Virus record (IMG/VR): IMGVR_UViG_3300025120_000534
Coordinates: 1-24,194 of that record
Strand: one strand, 5' to 3'
DNA: 24,194 bases
DNA from: a virus
Part shown: one piece after another, positions 1-9,027 of the stretch
Layout: each line of letters starts with the position of its first letter
Position numbering within the stretch: the stretch's first letter is position 1
Notes under the pieces: generated by a model
What the model saw: the letters and a program-made list of their open reading frames with translations, nothing else
Told to the model about the DNA's origin: nothing
The model's database searches: none
Made by a program: the position numbers and the translations under genes

Positions 1-911
1 ACTCTAGCCTCTATGCTTTCGTTAATAATTTCTTCAGCTTTTGTTTTTAATTCAGGTGTTATTTTTGGTTCATACTGACCGTTTGATTGCAGCACCATTT
101 CAATACCATTTTCTGGAACCTCATCTCCTTCCTTGTAAGGTACATAATCTCCGTAGTCGGCAAGTATACTAGCTGTTTGATTGTCTGTAGCTACAGCAGA
201 TTTTACAAGAGTCTGTTTAAAGTTTTCATACTCAGGATTATCCCTAGCATCTCTTATGTTTTTTATATCGTATATACCTAGAGACTTTATAGATTTAAGT
301 AACTCCCCATTTAAGTCATACTTAGTGTATCTCATGTTACCCATATCTCTTATAACACTTAAAGACATTGGTTGTTTTACAGGATTACCCTCTTCATCTA
401 CGGTGTTTACGTATAGGTTGGTAATACCGTCTGGATTAGTAGACCATTGGAATTTTTTATTTCCTAATTCAGATAAGTCTTTGTATTGTTCTAATTGAAA
501 GTTAGATAGATTACTTAAACCACCCTCTTGAATACCTTTCTCTATGTCTGCAACATTTGTATTGTAGGTAGATAATACATTCTTAAACTCTTGGTTTTGA
601 GTTTGCATTGACATAGCCGCTCTATTAAAAGCATCTGGACTAATCTCTCTTCTTTTTAATTTCTCATGCAGTGCAGCTAGTGTAGTTCTGCCGTCAGATA
701 TCATATTATATGCTAAGTCATTTACCTGCGGTGACTGACCCGCCTCATACTCGCCTATCTTAGCAGATGTCTCAGCAGCTATCTTATCATACTTCTCCCT
801 AAAAGCAGCTTGATCTTTTTTAACATCACCTAATTGATTGACTATATCACCAGCAACTGAGTTCCAGTCTATCGGTGTTTCTCTTCTTACATAACCTGCG
901 TATTCTGCCAT
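1..911 (-). CDS. Large virion-type protein, N-terminal 303 residues (3' end outside window)
   Basis: An open frame starts at an ATG at 911-909 (MAEYAGYVRRETPIDW...) and runs without a stop past position 1, so the C-terminus is missing. The visible part is hydrophilic and helix-rich: about residues 25-60 (VKKDQAAFREKYDKIAAE) look coiled-coil, and there is no signal peptide or obvious membrane segment. It starts 4 bases after the stop of the Ala/Gln-rich 309-aa gene, so the two are almost certainly co-transcribed, probably from the promoter element at 1861-1868. Being last in the tail/virion block, next to a candidate ejection protein, suggests an internal virion or cargo protein, but that is inference from position. 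I recognise no catalytic motif. The leader is A/T-rich without a Shine-Dalgarno sequence, like the other genes here. Confidence 0.85.
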   Translation of the reverse strand, partial: MAEYAGYVRRETPIDWNSVAGDIVNQLGDVKKDQAAFREKYDKIAAETSAKIGEYEAGQSPQVNDLAYNMISDGRTTLAALHEKLKRREISPDAFNRAAMSMQTQNQEFKNVLSTYNTNVADIEKGIQEGGLSNLSNFQLEQYKDLSELGNKKFQWSTNPDGITNLYVNTVDEEGNPVKQPMSLSVIRDMGNMRYTKYDLNGELLKSIKSLGIYDIKNIRDARDNPEYENFKQTLVKSAVATDNQTASILADYGDYVPYKEGDEVPENGIEMVLQSNGQYEPKITPELKTKAEEIINESIEAR

Positions 912-915
912 AATA

Positions 916-1845
916 TTATTGGTTTATTCCTCCCACTCCTAAACTCATTGTTTGAGGGGCCATGCTAGTATTGTAAATAGGATTTTGATATCCTTGTAAT
1001 TGAAGATTAGGCTGTTGAAATTGTAGACCCGCATAAGGATTAGCAGTAGTTGAAGATAATTGAAAATTTGGTGTTCTAAAATAATTTACTCCAGCCTTAG
1101 TTAAGGCATTTGATCCAGCTACACCAGGAGACAAACTTGTATCTATACCTAGAGACATTCCTTGTGCTTCTGCAGCACTAGGTGTAGTCATATTGGTAGG
1201 TTGAGTACCATATGGATTTTGAGCAGCGGATGATTGCACAGCCATACCACCTAACCCTGACGCTATTCCCGCTATTCCCGCTTGTTGCTGTCTAGCAGAA
1301 TCAGCTGCTGCTTGTCCAGCACCTTGTAATCTCATCATTTCTATATTAGCTATATCTCTTTCGATTCCTATTTTTTGTTGTTGTATTGCCTGCTCTTCTC
1401 TCAACACCGCTTCATCACGTCTAGCTTGCATTTGGTCTAACTCAGCGGCTACCTCAGCTGATTGTGCGTCAGCAGCAGTAACTACCCTAGGCACACCACC
1501 TAACACAGCCTCGGCTCCAGCCTCTTGCATAGACTCTATACCAGCAGTAGTAGCTCTAGCAATACCTCTTTCCCTTAATTCAGCTCCCATTGTAGGAACC
1601 CTTAATGCCTCTAACTCATTCTGAAAATCTATATTTCTTAATTTATTCTCGAAACCAGAAATAGCTTTTCTTTGAGCCTCTTCAGCTTTTCTTTTGTCAA
1701 TACCACTCTTTATCGCTTGTCCTGCGGAGAACGCAGTCTGAAGACCCATTATAACAAGAGCGGGAGCAATAGCTTGATATTGGGTGTTATCTTGAGTAAA
1801 TAATAAGTCGGATAGGATGTTGAATATTTCTATGATGTAATCCAT
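916..1845 (-). CDS. Ala/Gln-rich coiled-coil protein, candidate internal virion (ejection) protein
   Basis: A 309-aa protein. Residues about 27-50 are hydrophobic and small-residue rich (APALVIMGLQTAFSAGQAIK). Residues 50-190 form long Ala/Glu/Gln/Arg helices (AVLREEQAIQQQKIGIERD), then a Gly/Ala patch (GIAGIASGLGGMAVQ). The last 100 residues are Asn/Gln/Pro/Gly-rich and probably disordered. Short-tailed phages often carry such Ala-rich helical internal proteins (T7 gp14 is an example of the type), and the location after the tail genes fits. No sequence family is assigned; the role is inferred from composition and position. It has its own promoter element (TATCTTTG, 1861-1868), 15 bases upstream of the ATG, so it and the downstream gene may form a separate unit. 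An alternative start is Met33 (MGLQTAFS). Confidence 0.85.
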   Translation of the reverse strand: MDYIIEIFNILSDLLFTQDNTQYQAIAPALVIMGLQTAFSAGQAIKSGIDKRKAEEAQRKAISGFENKLRNIDFQNELEALRVPTMGAELRERGIARATTAGIESMQEAGAEAVLGGVPRVVTAADAQSAEVAAELDQMQARRDEAVLREEQAIQQQKIGIERDIANIEMMRLQGAGQAAADSARQQQAGIAGIASGLGGMAVQSSAAQNPYGTQPTNMTTPSAAEAQGMSLGIDTSLSPGVAGSNALTKAGVNYFRTPNFQLSSTTANPYAGLQFQQPNLQLQGYQNPIYNTSMAPQTMSLGVGGINQ

Positions 1846-1860
1846 TTCTTTAGTTTGTTA

Positions 1861-1868
1861 CAAAGATA
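1861..1868 (-). promoter_or_regulatory. Bacteroidetes-type -7 promoter element (TATCTTTG), internal virion genes
   Basis: An exact TAnnTTTG match in the 28-base gap between the 245-aa and 309-aa genes, 15 bases before the ATG. There is no hairpin in front of it, so it probably adds to read-through from the tail operon. Confidence 0.55.
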
Positions 1869-1873
1869 CTAAT

Positions 1874-2611
1874 TTAAGGAAAACTTTTAAATATCTCACT
1901 GCTTACTGAAAATAATTCTACCTCATCAGTGCCGCTATATGTTAATTTTAAATCCATATAATACCCTCGTGATCCATATGATTCAGCCTGTGCATCCTTT
2001 AAGTATAGTATAAAGTTACCAGCGACAGGCGTTATTGCTGTAGTAGCTACAGTTATAGTAGTGCTTGTCAAACCAGTTATAGTTCCTATTAGTTCAATAC
2101 CTGAATTATCTCTATATAGTAAGTCTCCCACAGAAACTATACTGCCTATGTCAAAATTAAATGTAAGTGTAATACTACCTGGAGATGTTCCAGCAACTGT
2201 AGTTACCTCACCTACTCCTTGCGCTGACATCAAACTTAAGTCTGTATTCCCAGCCACTCTTTTTATGTATGCGTAGTAGTCACCCTCTTTTAAGGAGTAT
2301 GCCGCAGCATCTATTATACCTGTTGTAAGGTTGGTTGTTATGTTACTAAGCCATGCTCTGTTACTATTTAGTTCAATAGTTTTAAACATCTTAGCCTCAG
2401 TAGGTGAATCATTTAATACGGTAGTTATATTAGCCTCATACTGTACCCCGTAATAATTACCTCTGGTGTTGTTACTATAGTGTCTATATAATTTACCCTC
2501 CTTAAATGTAAAGAAAGAGTTATTCATATACACCATAGCATCTGGGAAGTAAGAATGAAACGATGTCCATCCGTCTCCTGTGGGTGAGTATGATATTGTA
2601 TATTCTGCCAT
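1874..2611 (-). CDS. Structural protein resembling the C-terminal domain of phage stabilization proteins
   Basis: A 245-aa protein with two recognisable parts. Residues about 12-115 contain GWTSFHSYFPDAMVYMNN, FFTFKEGKLYRHYSN and VLNDSPTEAKMFKTIEL. I recall this pattern from the C-terminal end of large tail/stabilization proteins of marine phages, where it follows directly on the main body. Residues about 150-245 are beta-rich and end in AESYGSRGYYMDLKL and ELFSVSSEIFKSFP, a tail I associate with the same class of virion proteins. It is likely a virion surface or tail-tip component. It lies 10 bases downstream of the 668-aa surface protein and two genes after the 1156-aa stabilization protein. 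The family assignment is from memory of motifs, not a search. Confidence 0.85.
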   Translation of the reverse strand: MAEYTISYSPTGDGWTSFHSYFPDAMVYMNNSFFTFKEGKLYRHYSNNTRGNYYGVQYEANITTVLNDSPTEAKMFKTIELNSNRAWLSNITTNLTTGIIDAAAYSLKEGDYYAYIKRVAGNTDLSLMSAQGVGEVTTVAGTSPGSITLTFNFDIGSIVSVGDLLYRDNSGIELIGTITGLTSTTITVATTAITPVAGNFILYLKDAQAESYGSRGYYMDLKLTYSGTDEVELFSVSSEIFKSFP

Positions 2612-2621
2612 ATCTTATATA

Positions 2622-4628
2622 TTAAGGACACACTGTTTTCTCAACTACCTGCCCTACACCATCTATTCTTATGATGTTGTTCTTACCACCTGTCAACTCA
2701 TCGGTGATGTAATACTTGTACCCACCATTATAAGCAACCTGCCTTCCATTTACAAATGTATAAATAAAATCGTTTAGTGCTGGATACGTCCCCTTACCAC
2801 TGTGATACATTTGAGCGTATGATGGTGTTACACCACAAGCTAAAGTACTTGTTACCTGTGGATTTGAGATATCCATATTATATCTTATGAGAGTGATCAC
2901 TGGATTTATAATTAAATTTATAGTGGTATTTACACTAGTTCCAAAGCAATTAGTAGCCGTTACTACTACTGAATATGTTCCAGGAGTGCTTGAGTTACCA
3001 GAGAAAGAACCAGTGTTTTCATTAAAAAATATACCAAGTGGCAGTATCTCATCACTACAAACACCTTTAGATGTTATTGTCCCATTACCACTCACTAACA
3101 CTGGGGTAGATGAAGAACAAATTTCTAAAGAACTACCAGACATGACCGTAACACTTTTAGTTATTCCTGTTGTGCAGTCTACCACAGTAAATGTAGAGCC
3201 AGAATCCCCTGATGTTAATGAGTAATTATTACACGCTGAAACAAGAGAGTAATACTCTGGGTTATTAGTAGTTATTAAATCAAACCCTATTCTTTGGTTT
3301 GGCTCAAAAGTAAAACTCGTGCTACTTATAACTGGCACTGCTGTTTCAGAGCAAGGGCTACAGTCTCCAGTATCAACTACTAAACCAGTGGCTGTAATAA
3401 GCGCATAGTTATTTGTAGATATTTTAAAATACTGATCATTACCATCAAATGCAATTGTTCCAGAAGTATTAGTATATATATTATCCCCAACCTCTGGCAA
3501 TGCGTTAATCCCAGTGTGATAAGCAGTATCTGTTGCGGTATCTGAACAAACACTAGCTAAAGTTGTTCCTGTGTTTTCAATAAGAAAAGACGTTAATGTA
3601 GTAGCGTTTGGGGTAATCTCCCAGCCGTCATCACTAGCACCTGTTAAAACTTGTAAGTCGTATATACTATTAGAAGAACCTCTAGTACCTTTAAGAAAAC
3701 TAATAGTACCCGCACCCGTTACCGAGCCACTATTAAATAATTCTACATCGTTTAGTTTTAGTATAAATGTTTTGCTAGTAGTATTAGCATCGTAACCAAT
3801 TGTTGCACGACCTATTCTATTTGAAAAGTTTATTTTAACGTTTATTGTAGCACCATTAGATGATCCAGATGGAACTATAGCTGTATTTCCATTAGCGGTT
3901 AATTGACTCTGGTAGTCATAGAATAAATATAGGTAAGACTTAGATGCTCTGGTATACGTAAACTGCGATGTGTAAACATCACCAGCTAATGTTGCTGTAG
4001 GAACAGTAGCCTTAGTTAGTCCACTCTGAAAATCCGCTGAATCATTAGGATCATATACAGTATCCGTTATTAAATACCCCATTGTATTACCTAGTTCTGG
4101 TATAAATGGTTGAACAGTAGCACTACCTATTCTGTTAGCTTTCAAGTCAACAGTATCCCCATCAACAGGTATAGATTCTAACCCTTCATAATCAGAAAAA
4201 ACTACAAACTCAGACGGTTGACCAGAGGTTATAATTGTGTCTGTAAATTCTATATCCGAACCTGTTGTATTACTTGTAAAGTCATATTTTTGTGTAGCTA
4301 TTTTACCTGCATCGTAATTGCTTGCATTTACTGCAAATACTCTATTTACCAGTGTGCTCTTTGATTGAAATAAGGTAAACACTTGTGCTGTGTCTGACGT
4401 TACAGTAACCTGAACAGTTCTATTTGCTCCTGTAGAGTTTAATAAAAAAGTAATCTTTACATCTTCATCACCCGACCCTTGGTATGTGCCTGTACCCAAA
4501 ACAACATCGTTTATTTTAACAATACTAACACCATCACCTAAATCTTGCAGGGTAACAGTCCACGTAGAGTTAGACCTTACATTAAGATTGTTTGAAGATT
4601 CTGTAGATGGAAAGTTTATTTGAGCCAT
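2622..4628 (-). CDS. Multidomain surface/adhesin-like protein (BACON-like, Ig-like and Cys modules)
   Basis: A 668-aa beta-rich Ser/Thr/Asn-rich protein with no signal peptide, as expected for a virion protein. Residues about 1-90 look like a BACON domain: a SNSTWTV strand, a G-rich turn, then the NRTVQVTVTSD strand and a closing FTLFQSKS. Residues 361-423 and 598-667 are two copies of a Cys-bounded module with the pattern Y-H-[TS]-G...LP/YP...D-x-IYT...YfkI/YYIT...Cys. Residues 436-463 and 528-575 form an Ig-like domain of the He_PIG type (LPLGIFFNENTGSFSG, then TYSVVVTATNCFG), interrupted by a Cys module at 466-524. BACON domains are often linked to carbohydrate or mucin binding, so a host-surface adhesin role is reasonable. 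It starts 2 bases after the stabilization gene and is probably translated from the same message. Confidence 0.88.
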   Translation of the reverse strand: MAQINFPSTESSNNLNVRSNSTWTVTLQDLGDGVSIVKINDVVLGTGTYQGSGDEDVKITFLLNSTGANRTVQVTVTSDTAQVFTLFQSKSTLVNRVFAVNASNYDAGKIATQKYDFTSNTTGSDIEFTDTIITSGQPSEFVVFSDYEGLESIPVDGDTVDLKANRIGSATVQPFIPELGNTMGYLITDTVYDPNDSADFQSGLTKATVPTATLAGDVYTSQFTYTRASKSYLYLFYDYQSQLTANGNTAIVPSGSSNGATINVKINFSNRIGRATIGYDANTTSKTFILKLNDVELFNSGSVTGAGTISFLKGTRGSSNSIYDLQVLTGASDDGWEITPNATTLTSFLIENTGTTLASVCSDTATDTAYHTGINALPEVGDNIYTNTSGTIAFDGNDQYFKISTNNYALITATGLVVDTGDCSPCSETAVPVISSTSFTFEPNQRIGFDLITTNNPEYYSLVSACNNYSLTSGDSGSTFTVVDCTTGITKSVTVMSGSSLEICSSSTPVLVSGNGTITSKGVCSDEILPLGIFFNENTGSFSGNSSTPGTYSVVVTATNCFGTSVNTTINLIINPVITLIRYNMDISNPQVTSTLACGVTPSYAQMYHSGKGTYPALNDFIYTFVNGRQVAYNGGYKYYITDELTGGKNNIIRIDGVGQVVEKTVCP

Positions 4629-4630
4629 TA

Positions 4631-7600
4631 TTATGTTCTTGTGTATGTTATGTTTGTTATTGTAGGGAAAGCAATGTCTCTAGATGATAATACATACCTA
4701 CCTTTAAATGGATCAATACCACCTAGTTTTCTTTTACCTGGGTAGTCTCTAAATAAGTCCTTAAACCAATCAGCCATACCAAATGATGATATTTCAAATA
4801 TACCATTACCAGATAATCTACAAACCGCCCCTCTAAACTCGTCAGTAAAGTACATATTATTACCCCACTGAGCAAAACTTTCTGGGTTTTTACTAATCCC
4901 GTACTGTCCAGAGAATGATATCTGAGTACCTAGCACTTCTGGTATACTAGCTATAGACCCACCACCAACAGCGTCTGATAGTAGATTTTTACCGTATAAT
5001 ATCTTAGATACCTTATCTTCCTGGAATACTACTAGGTCTGTATCTCTTGACTTTATTTTTTGTATAGAACCAAAAGACTTGTCTAGATATTTAAAGTTAG
5101 ATAGAGATAAATTAAACTCATTTAAGTTGTTTATACCACTGGTCTCTCTGTATACACCACTATAAGTTAACGCCTCCTCTACTCTTTCCTCAGCGTAGTC
5201 TTCATAGGTGGAGTTAGCCCTAGGGCTATATTTTAAATGCCTACCATTCCAGTCGTCCCTTATTACCATTGACTCAACACCATTACCAAAACTATAAGCA
5301 TTAAAGTTTGAGTTAAAGTCATAGTAATTTAATCTAACTATTGCTGGTGCATTTAATGTTTGATCTGCTGCTCCAGTACCTCCACTTCCTCCGTGTAGTT
5401 TGAAATTACCAGAAGTGTTTATGTCGTATGTTCTTCTTGTTTCGTAAAACACATCCTCTAAATTTTCCTTACCCTCTGTTTCAAACACATTTAACCCAGT
5501 CTGCATTATCACCTCCATTTCAGCATGCATATAATTAAGTTTGCTTACATCGTCTGTTACACTGGTTGTCATTATAAACATATACACTGGTCTCCCAGCA
5601 AGGATAGTAGATCTATTTGCGTTATTGTAAGCATCATTGTTTTGTGATATATAATTTACTTTTACATCATCCCCTCCACCTCCAGCTCGATTTCTTCTAT
5701 TGTAACCTCTTCTGAAGTACACATTACTAGTACCGCTATCCTCAGATTCACTATTAAATTGCTTAAATGTTCTATGTGCTCCACTTTCCCAAAACCACTC
5801 CTGTATATTAACATATCTTCTTGGAGATACCCATTCTTGCCATCCTTGCCAAGAACCTTCTCCAAATTTTTCTTCTTCTTTTAACCTAATTCTAATTCTT
5901 GATCCAGATTCAATAGGTCTATCTACTGTGCTAATTCCGCCTGGTTGAGGATAAGTAATTTGAGTACTATTTATTGTGGGGCTCCAAGAATCACCTGGAA
6001 GAATAGCGTTTGATCCACTCAAAGATACTGTTGAAGATTCTGTTGAAGTGGATACTACTCCTATTCCTGAGAAAGTTAGACCCTCAGATGGTAAAATATT
6101 TATAATCCAATAATCCCCTTTGGTATAACCACTAGAATGTAAAAACTGAAATTTACAAGCGAATGCTGTTCCTAAAGACCCACCAGCCATAGATCGTACA
6201 GAAACCTCCCTGTTTGCTGGAATTTGAATAGATTGAGAGTTAAGTCCATGTCTCTCATAGGTTGATCCGTTAAAGTAGTATATGCTAAAATGATCAGTGC
6301 TGTCCATATATATTCTGAACCTTTGGTATTCTTGAGTCTCTAGCGAGTTTACCATTTTATAGTTAGAAAAACCACTTCCAGCTAAGTTTAATATAGTTAG
6401 CCTAGCGTGATCATCTGTTCTACTTCCGTAATAAACAGGCTCGTCTATATTTCCTACAAAAACTCCAGCGTTACTGTATGATCCAGGTATTTCTACGCTA
6501 TAAGCAAAACCTACAGTTTCAAAATTAAACTCTTCAATATCAGATCCGTCAAATAGGATTGCGTTATCATTTTTAATTTTAAAATACAAACCTCCTAACT
6601 CGTTGTTACCTAAAAAATCTTTATTTTGAACACCTATTTCAATAACCTTATATTTTTCTAATGTCTCTATTGCAACATCATTATTGGTTTTAGCTACAAT
6701 GTAATCACCCTCTTTTATTTTATCTACATCACTTTGACTTATCCTAAACCACCTGTATACTCCATCAACATAGTAGTATAACGGAAATATATTATAGTAT
6801 AATCCTGTGTTCTGTTTAATAAATAGTCTATACTTGCTTGCAAAAGAAGGTGCTGTGTGGTCAATTTTTACTACTAAATCATTAGCATTCTTAGATGATG
6901 ATATAGGTATGTGTGTAGTGCCGTCAGAGCTATTTAATTCTTGATTAGTAAACACAGTAGTCATTCTACCATAATCATCTAAATAAGATATACCAACCTC
7001 ATAATCTCTATTACTCTTAAATGTGAGTTCAGGAAAAACAGAAGATAATGGTTGATCATAATCCAACCCAAGTTTTATTTGCCTGTTTATATTGAAAAAT
7101 TGTGTGTAGTTACCGTATATTAATCTACTACCTATAATATCTTGCGCTTTAGCTTTTAATGGTACGTTATCAAATAGTCTTGTTACCTCATCTGGCGGCA
7201 GAACAGAAAATATTTTATTATTGGTAAATGTTACTTCTTTACTTTGATTATCTCCCCACCCTTGATTTACCTTATTAAATCTTTCAATTATAAACACTGT
7301 ATTATCTAACGTATCTCTAAACAATAACTGAACCTCTTCTACTTGACTCAAGCCCGTGTTAAACGTAATATTTACCTGGTTAAATTTATTAACCATTGAT
7401 GTGAACTCCGCATCGGCATAGTTGTACTCAAAGTTTTCAGGAAAAAAAGCAGTAGCTGAAAAAGGAGACATTGCGCTATATTCGTCATTCTCATACTTAT
7501 ACCTATATGAAAACTGAAGAAACTTGTCCTCAATATTATTAGGTGAACTACCATTATCAAGCTCTACATCTGATAAGGCTATGAGCGGAGCGTTAAGTGG

Positions 7601-8101
7601 TGGCTTAACAATAACTGATATGTCATCCTCTGTAAAAGCATCTGTTTGATACTGTTTTGTTGTGTTTATTTTTCTAGGTGGGTTTTTATCATCAGTCCAG
7701 AATAATAAATTATCTACTATATTAATACCTGTTATAAAAAACTTGGGATCAAAATTTAATACCCTACCCTTAGTGTCTTTTAATAATGTTCTAATAGCTG
7801 TACCATCTCCAGCATATCTAAGTACATAATCAAAAAGAGTTCCAGATACTAAAAAATATATATGATCATTCGCTTGATCAGCAATGGTTCCTACTATAAA
7901 TAGGTTGGTCTCACCCGCTGGATAATTATAGTTAGTCCCTACTAGTGTATTTCCTAGTACATTCTCAACAGCTCCAATACCAGCGCCTTCAGAGGAGTTA
8001 ACCTCTATATTAAGCGCATCCCTATACTGACCCTTAGGTATAAGACGCTCATCGAGGTCTTTATTCATTTTACCCTGAGTGAAACTATTGCTTATTTTCA
8101 T
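4631..8101 (-). CDS. Phage stabilization / tail hub-type protein
   Basis: A 1156-aa protein. The N-terminus (MNKDLDERLIPKGQYRDALN, then EGAGIGAVENVLGN and a stretch ending NLLFWTDDKNPPRKINT) is what I know as the hallmark of the large phage stabilization proteins of Bacteroidetes podoviruses. Near the C-terminus (about 1060-1140) are YFTDEFRGAVCRLSGNG and WFKDLFRDYPGKRKLGGIDP, also typical. Such proteins sit at the bottom of the short tail and close the portal channel. The length matches the large members. Unlike relatives I remember, it stops soon after FKGRYVLSSRD; the domain that usually follows appears to be the separate 245-aa gene at 1874-2611. Its start overlaps the stop of the 309-aa connector gene by 4 bases, implying translational coupling. 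Confidence 0.93.
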   Translation of the reverse strand: MKISNSFTQGKMNKDLDERLIPKGQYRDALNIEVNSSEGAGIGAVENVLGNTLVGTNYNYPAGETNLFIVGTIADQANDHIYFLVSGTLFDYVLRYAGDGTAIRTLLKDTKGRVLNFDPKFFITGINIVDNLLFWTDDKNPPRKINTTKQYQTDAFTEDDISVIVKPPLNAPLIALSDVELDNGSSPNNIEDKFLQFSYRYKYENDEYSAMSPFSATAFFPENFEYNYADAEFTSMVNKFNQVNITFNTGLSQVEEVQLLFRDTLDNTVFIIERFNKVNQGWGDNQSKEVTFTNNKIFSVLPPDEVTRLFDNVPLKAKAQDIIGSRLIYGNYTQFFNINRQIKLGLDYDQPLSSVFPELTFKSNRDYEVGISYLDDYGRMTTVFTNQELNSSDGTTHIPISSSKNANDLVVKIDHTAPSFASKYRLFIKQNTGLYYNIFPLYYYVDGVYRWFRISQSDVDKIKEGDYIVAKTNNDVAIETLEKYKVIEIGVQNKDFLGNNELGGLYFKIKNDNAILFDGSDIEEFNFETVGFAYSVEIPGSYSNAGVFVGNIDEPVYYGSRTDDHARLTILNLAGSGFSNYKMVNSLETQEYQRFRIYMDSTDHFSIYYFNGSTYERHGLNSQSIQIPANREVSVRSMAGGSLGTAFACKFQFLHSSGYTKGDYWIINILPSEGLTFSGIGVVSTSTESSTVSLSGSNAILPGDSWSPTINSTQITYPQPGGISTVDRPIESGSRIRIRLKEEEKFGEGSWQGWQEWVSPRRYVNIQEWFWESGAHRTFKQFNSESEDSGTSNVYFRRGYNRRNRAGGGGDDVKVNYISQNNDAYNNANRSTILAGRPVYMFIMTTSVTDDVSKLNYMHAEMEVIMQTGLNVFETEGKENLEDVFYETRRTYDINTSGNFKLHGGSGGTGAADQTLNAPAIVRLNYYDFNSNFNAYSFGNGVESMVIRDDWNGRHLKYSPRANSTYEDYAEERVEEALTYSGVYRETSGINNLNEFNLSLSNFKYLDKSFGSIQKIKSRDTDLVVFQEDKVSKILYGKNLLSDAVGGGSIASIPEVLGTQISFSGQYGISKNPESFAQWGNNMYFTDEFRGAVCRLSGNGIFEISSFGMADWFKDLFRDYPGKRKLGGIDPFKGRYVLSSRDIAFPTITNITYTRT

Positions 8102-9027
8102 TTAATCCATTTATCACGCCCTCTTAATGGCATAAGAAGTCTACCTGCGTGTATATTACTTAATCTAATCTTAGTGTTTCTTAACTTAGCCATCTTATCT
8201 TTATTGGCTCTTCGTATCACATACTCTTGAGCACTTATTCTATTCTCTAATATAGACGCTTTTATGTAAGCATACAAGTAACCCTCGGCTAATTTATTAA
8301 TACTAACAGACTCATCATCTCCATTTTCCATCCCATCTGACACATATTCTATTACTATACACTCATCCTTTACACCTGAGCTAAAGTTAATTACTCCAGA
8401 CTTTTTATCTATTCTAAAGTTGTCATTGATATTAGCCTTAGATGTTTCTAATCCGTAAAAAGCACCGCCTACCCCATATCTAAAAAACCATTCGCCATCA
8501 ACATTCCATCCCCATTGACCGTATCTTGCTCCTTCACCTAAAAATTGAGACTGGGGTAGACCATTCAATCTATTTCTATCTAACTGAGAATTCTCAGCCT
8601 CTAATACTTCCCCGTCTTGATCAAATAAGAAATCACAATTATTGTCTCTTAAGTATTCAGACGCATAGTTAATACTTTGGTTTTCGTGTAGTGGGAATAA
8701 TATACCATCTTTTTCAACAGATATCCTAACATAGTTAACATAGTCTGGTGGTAGTATCATTTTTAAGTTATCGCACTCAGCCATGCAAAACTCTAATACC
8801 TTTATGTTTCTAAGAGCATCATAGGTTATTTCTTGAATACCTCTCTTAGCGTGAAACAATACAGTGTATCTATTTACCTTACCTATAGTACTATCATCAT
8901 CAGCATACATCAACATAAAATTGTTAACAATATCCTTTAATGGTACATACTGATAGCTTCCCCAGTTTGCGTCTGTTGGAACATTTCCACTATTATTGTA
9001 ATATTGATAGTTAGTTAGATAAGCCAT
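8098..9027 (-). CDS. Head-tail connector / tail ring-type structural protein
   Basis: A 309-aa soluble protein located between the 260-aa connector-type protein and the stabilization protein. The N-terminal region includes YVPLKDIVNNFMLMYADDDS and NRYTVLFHAKRGIQEITYDA, followed by LKMILPPDYVNYVRISVEKDG. This block is familiar from virion proteins of marine flavobacterial phages. Position and size fit a ring or tail-tube protein under the portal. No enzymatic motif is visible. It overlaps the upstream gene by one base (TAATG) and the stabilization gene by four, so three proteins are made from a tightly coupled message. The exact ring position is inference; a structure-based comparison with Crassvirales ring proteins would settle it. 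Confidence 0.9.
   Translation of the reverse strand: MAYLTNYQYYNNSGNVPTDANWGSYQYVPLKDIVNNFMLMYADDDSTIGKVNRYTVLFHAKRGIQEITYDALRNIKVLEFCMAECDNLKMILPPDYVNYVRISVEKDGILFPLHENQSINYASEYLRDNNCDFLFDQDGEVLEAENSQLDRNRLNGLPQSQFLGEGARYGQWGWNVDGEWFFRYGVGGAFYGLETSKANINDNFRIDKKSGVINFSSGVKDECIVIEYVSDGMENGDDESVSINKLAEGYLYAYIKASILENRISAQEYVIRRANKDKMAKLRNTKIRLSNIHAGRLLMPLRGRDKWIK

Noticed and set aside
2887-3225. Plus-strand 112-aa open frame
   Set aside because: It lies wholly inside the 668-aa adhesin gene on the other strand, and its sequence looks like a mirror of that coding region.
5662-5865. Minus-strand 67-aa frame inside the stabilization gene
   Set aside because: It is out of frame within a well-supported long gene, with no promoter or spacing evidence.
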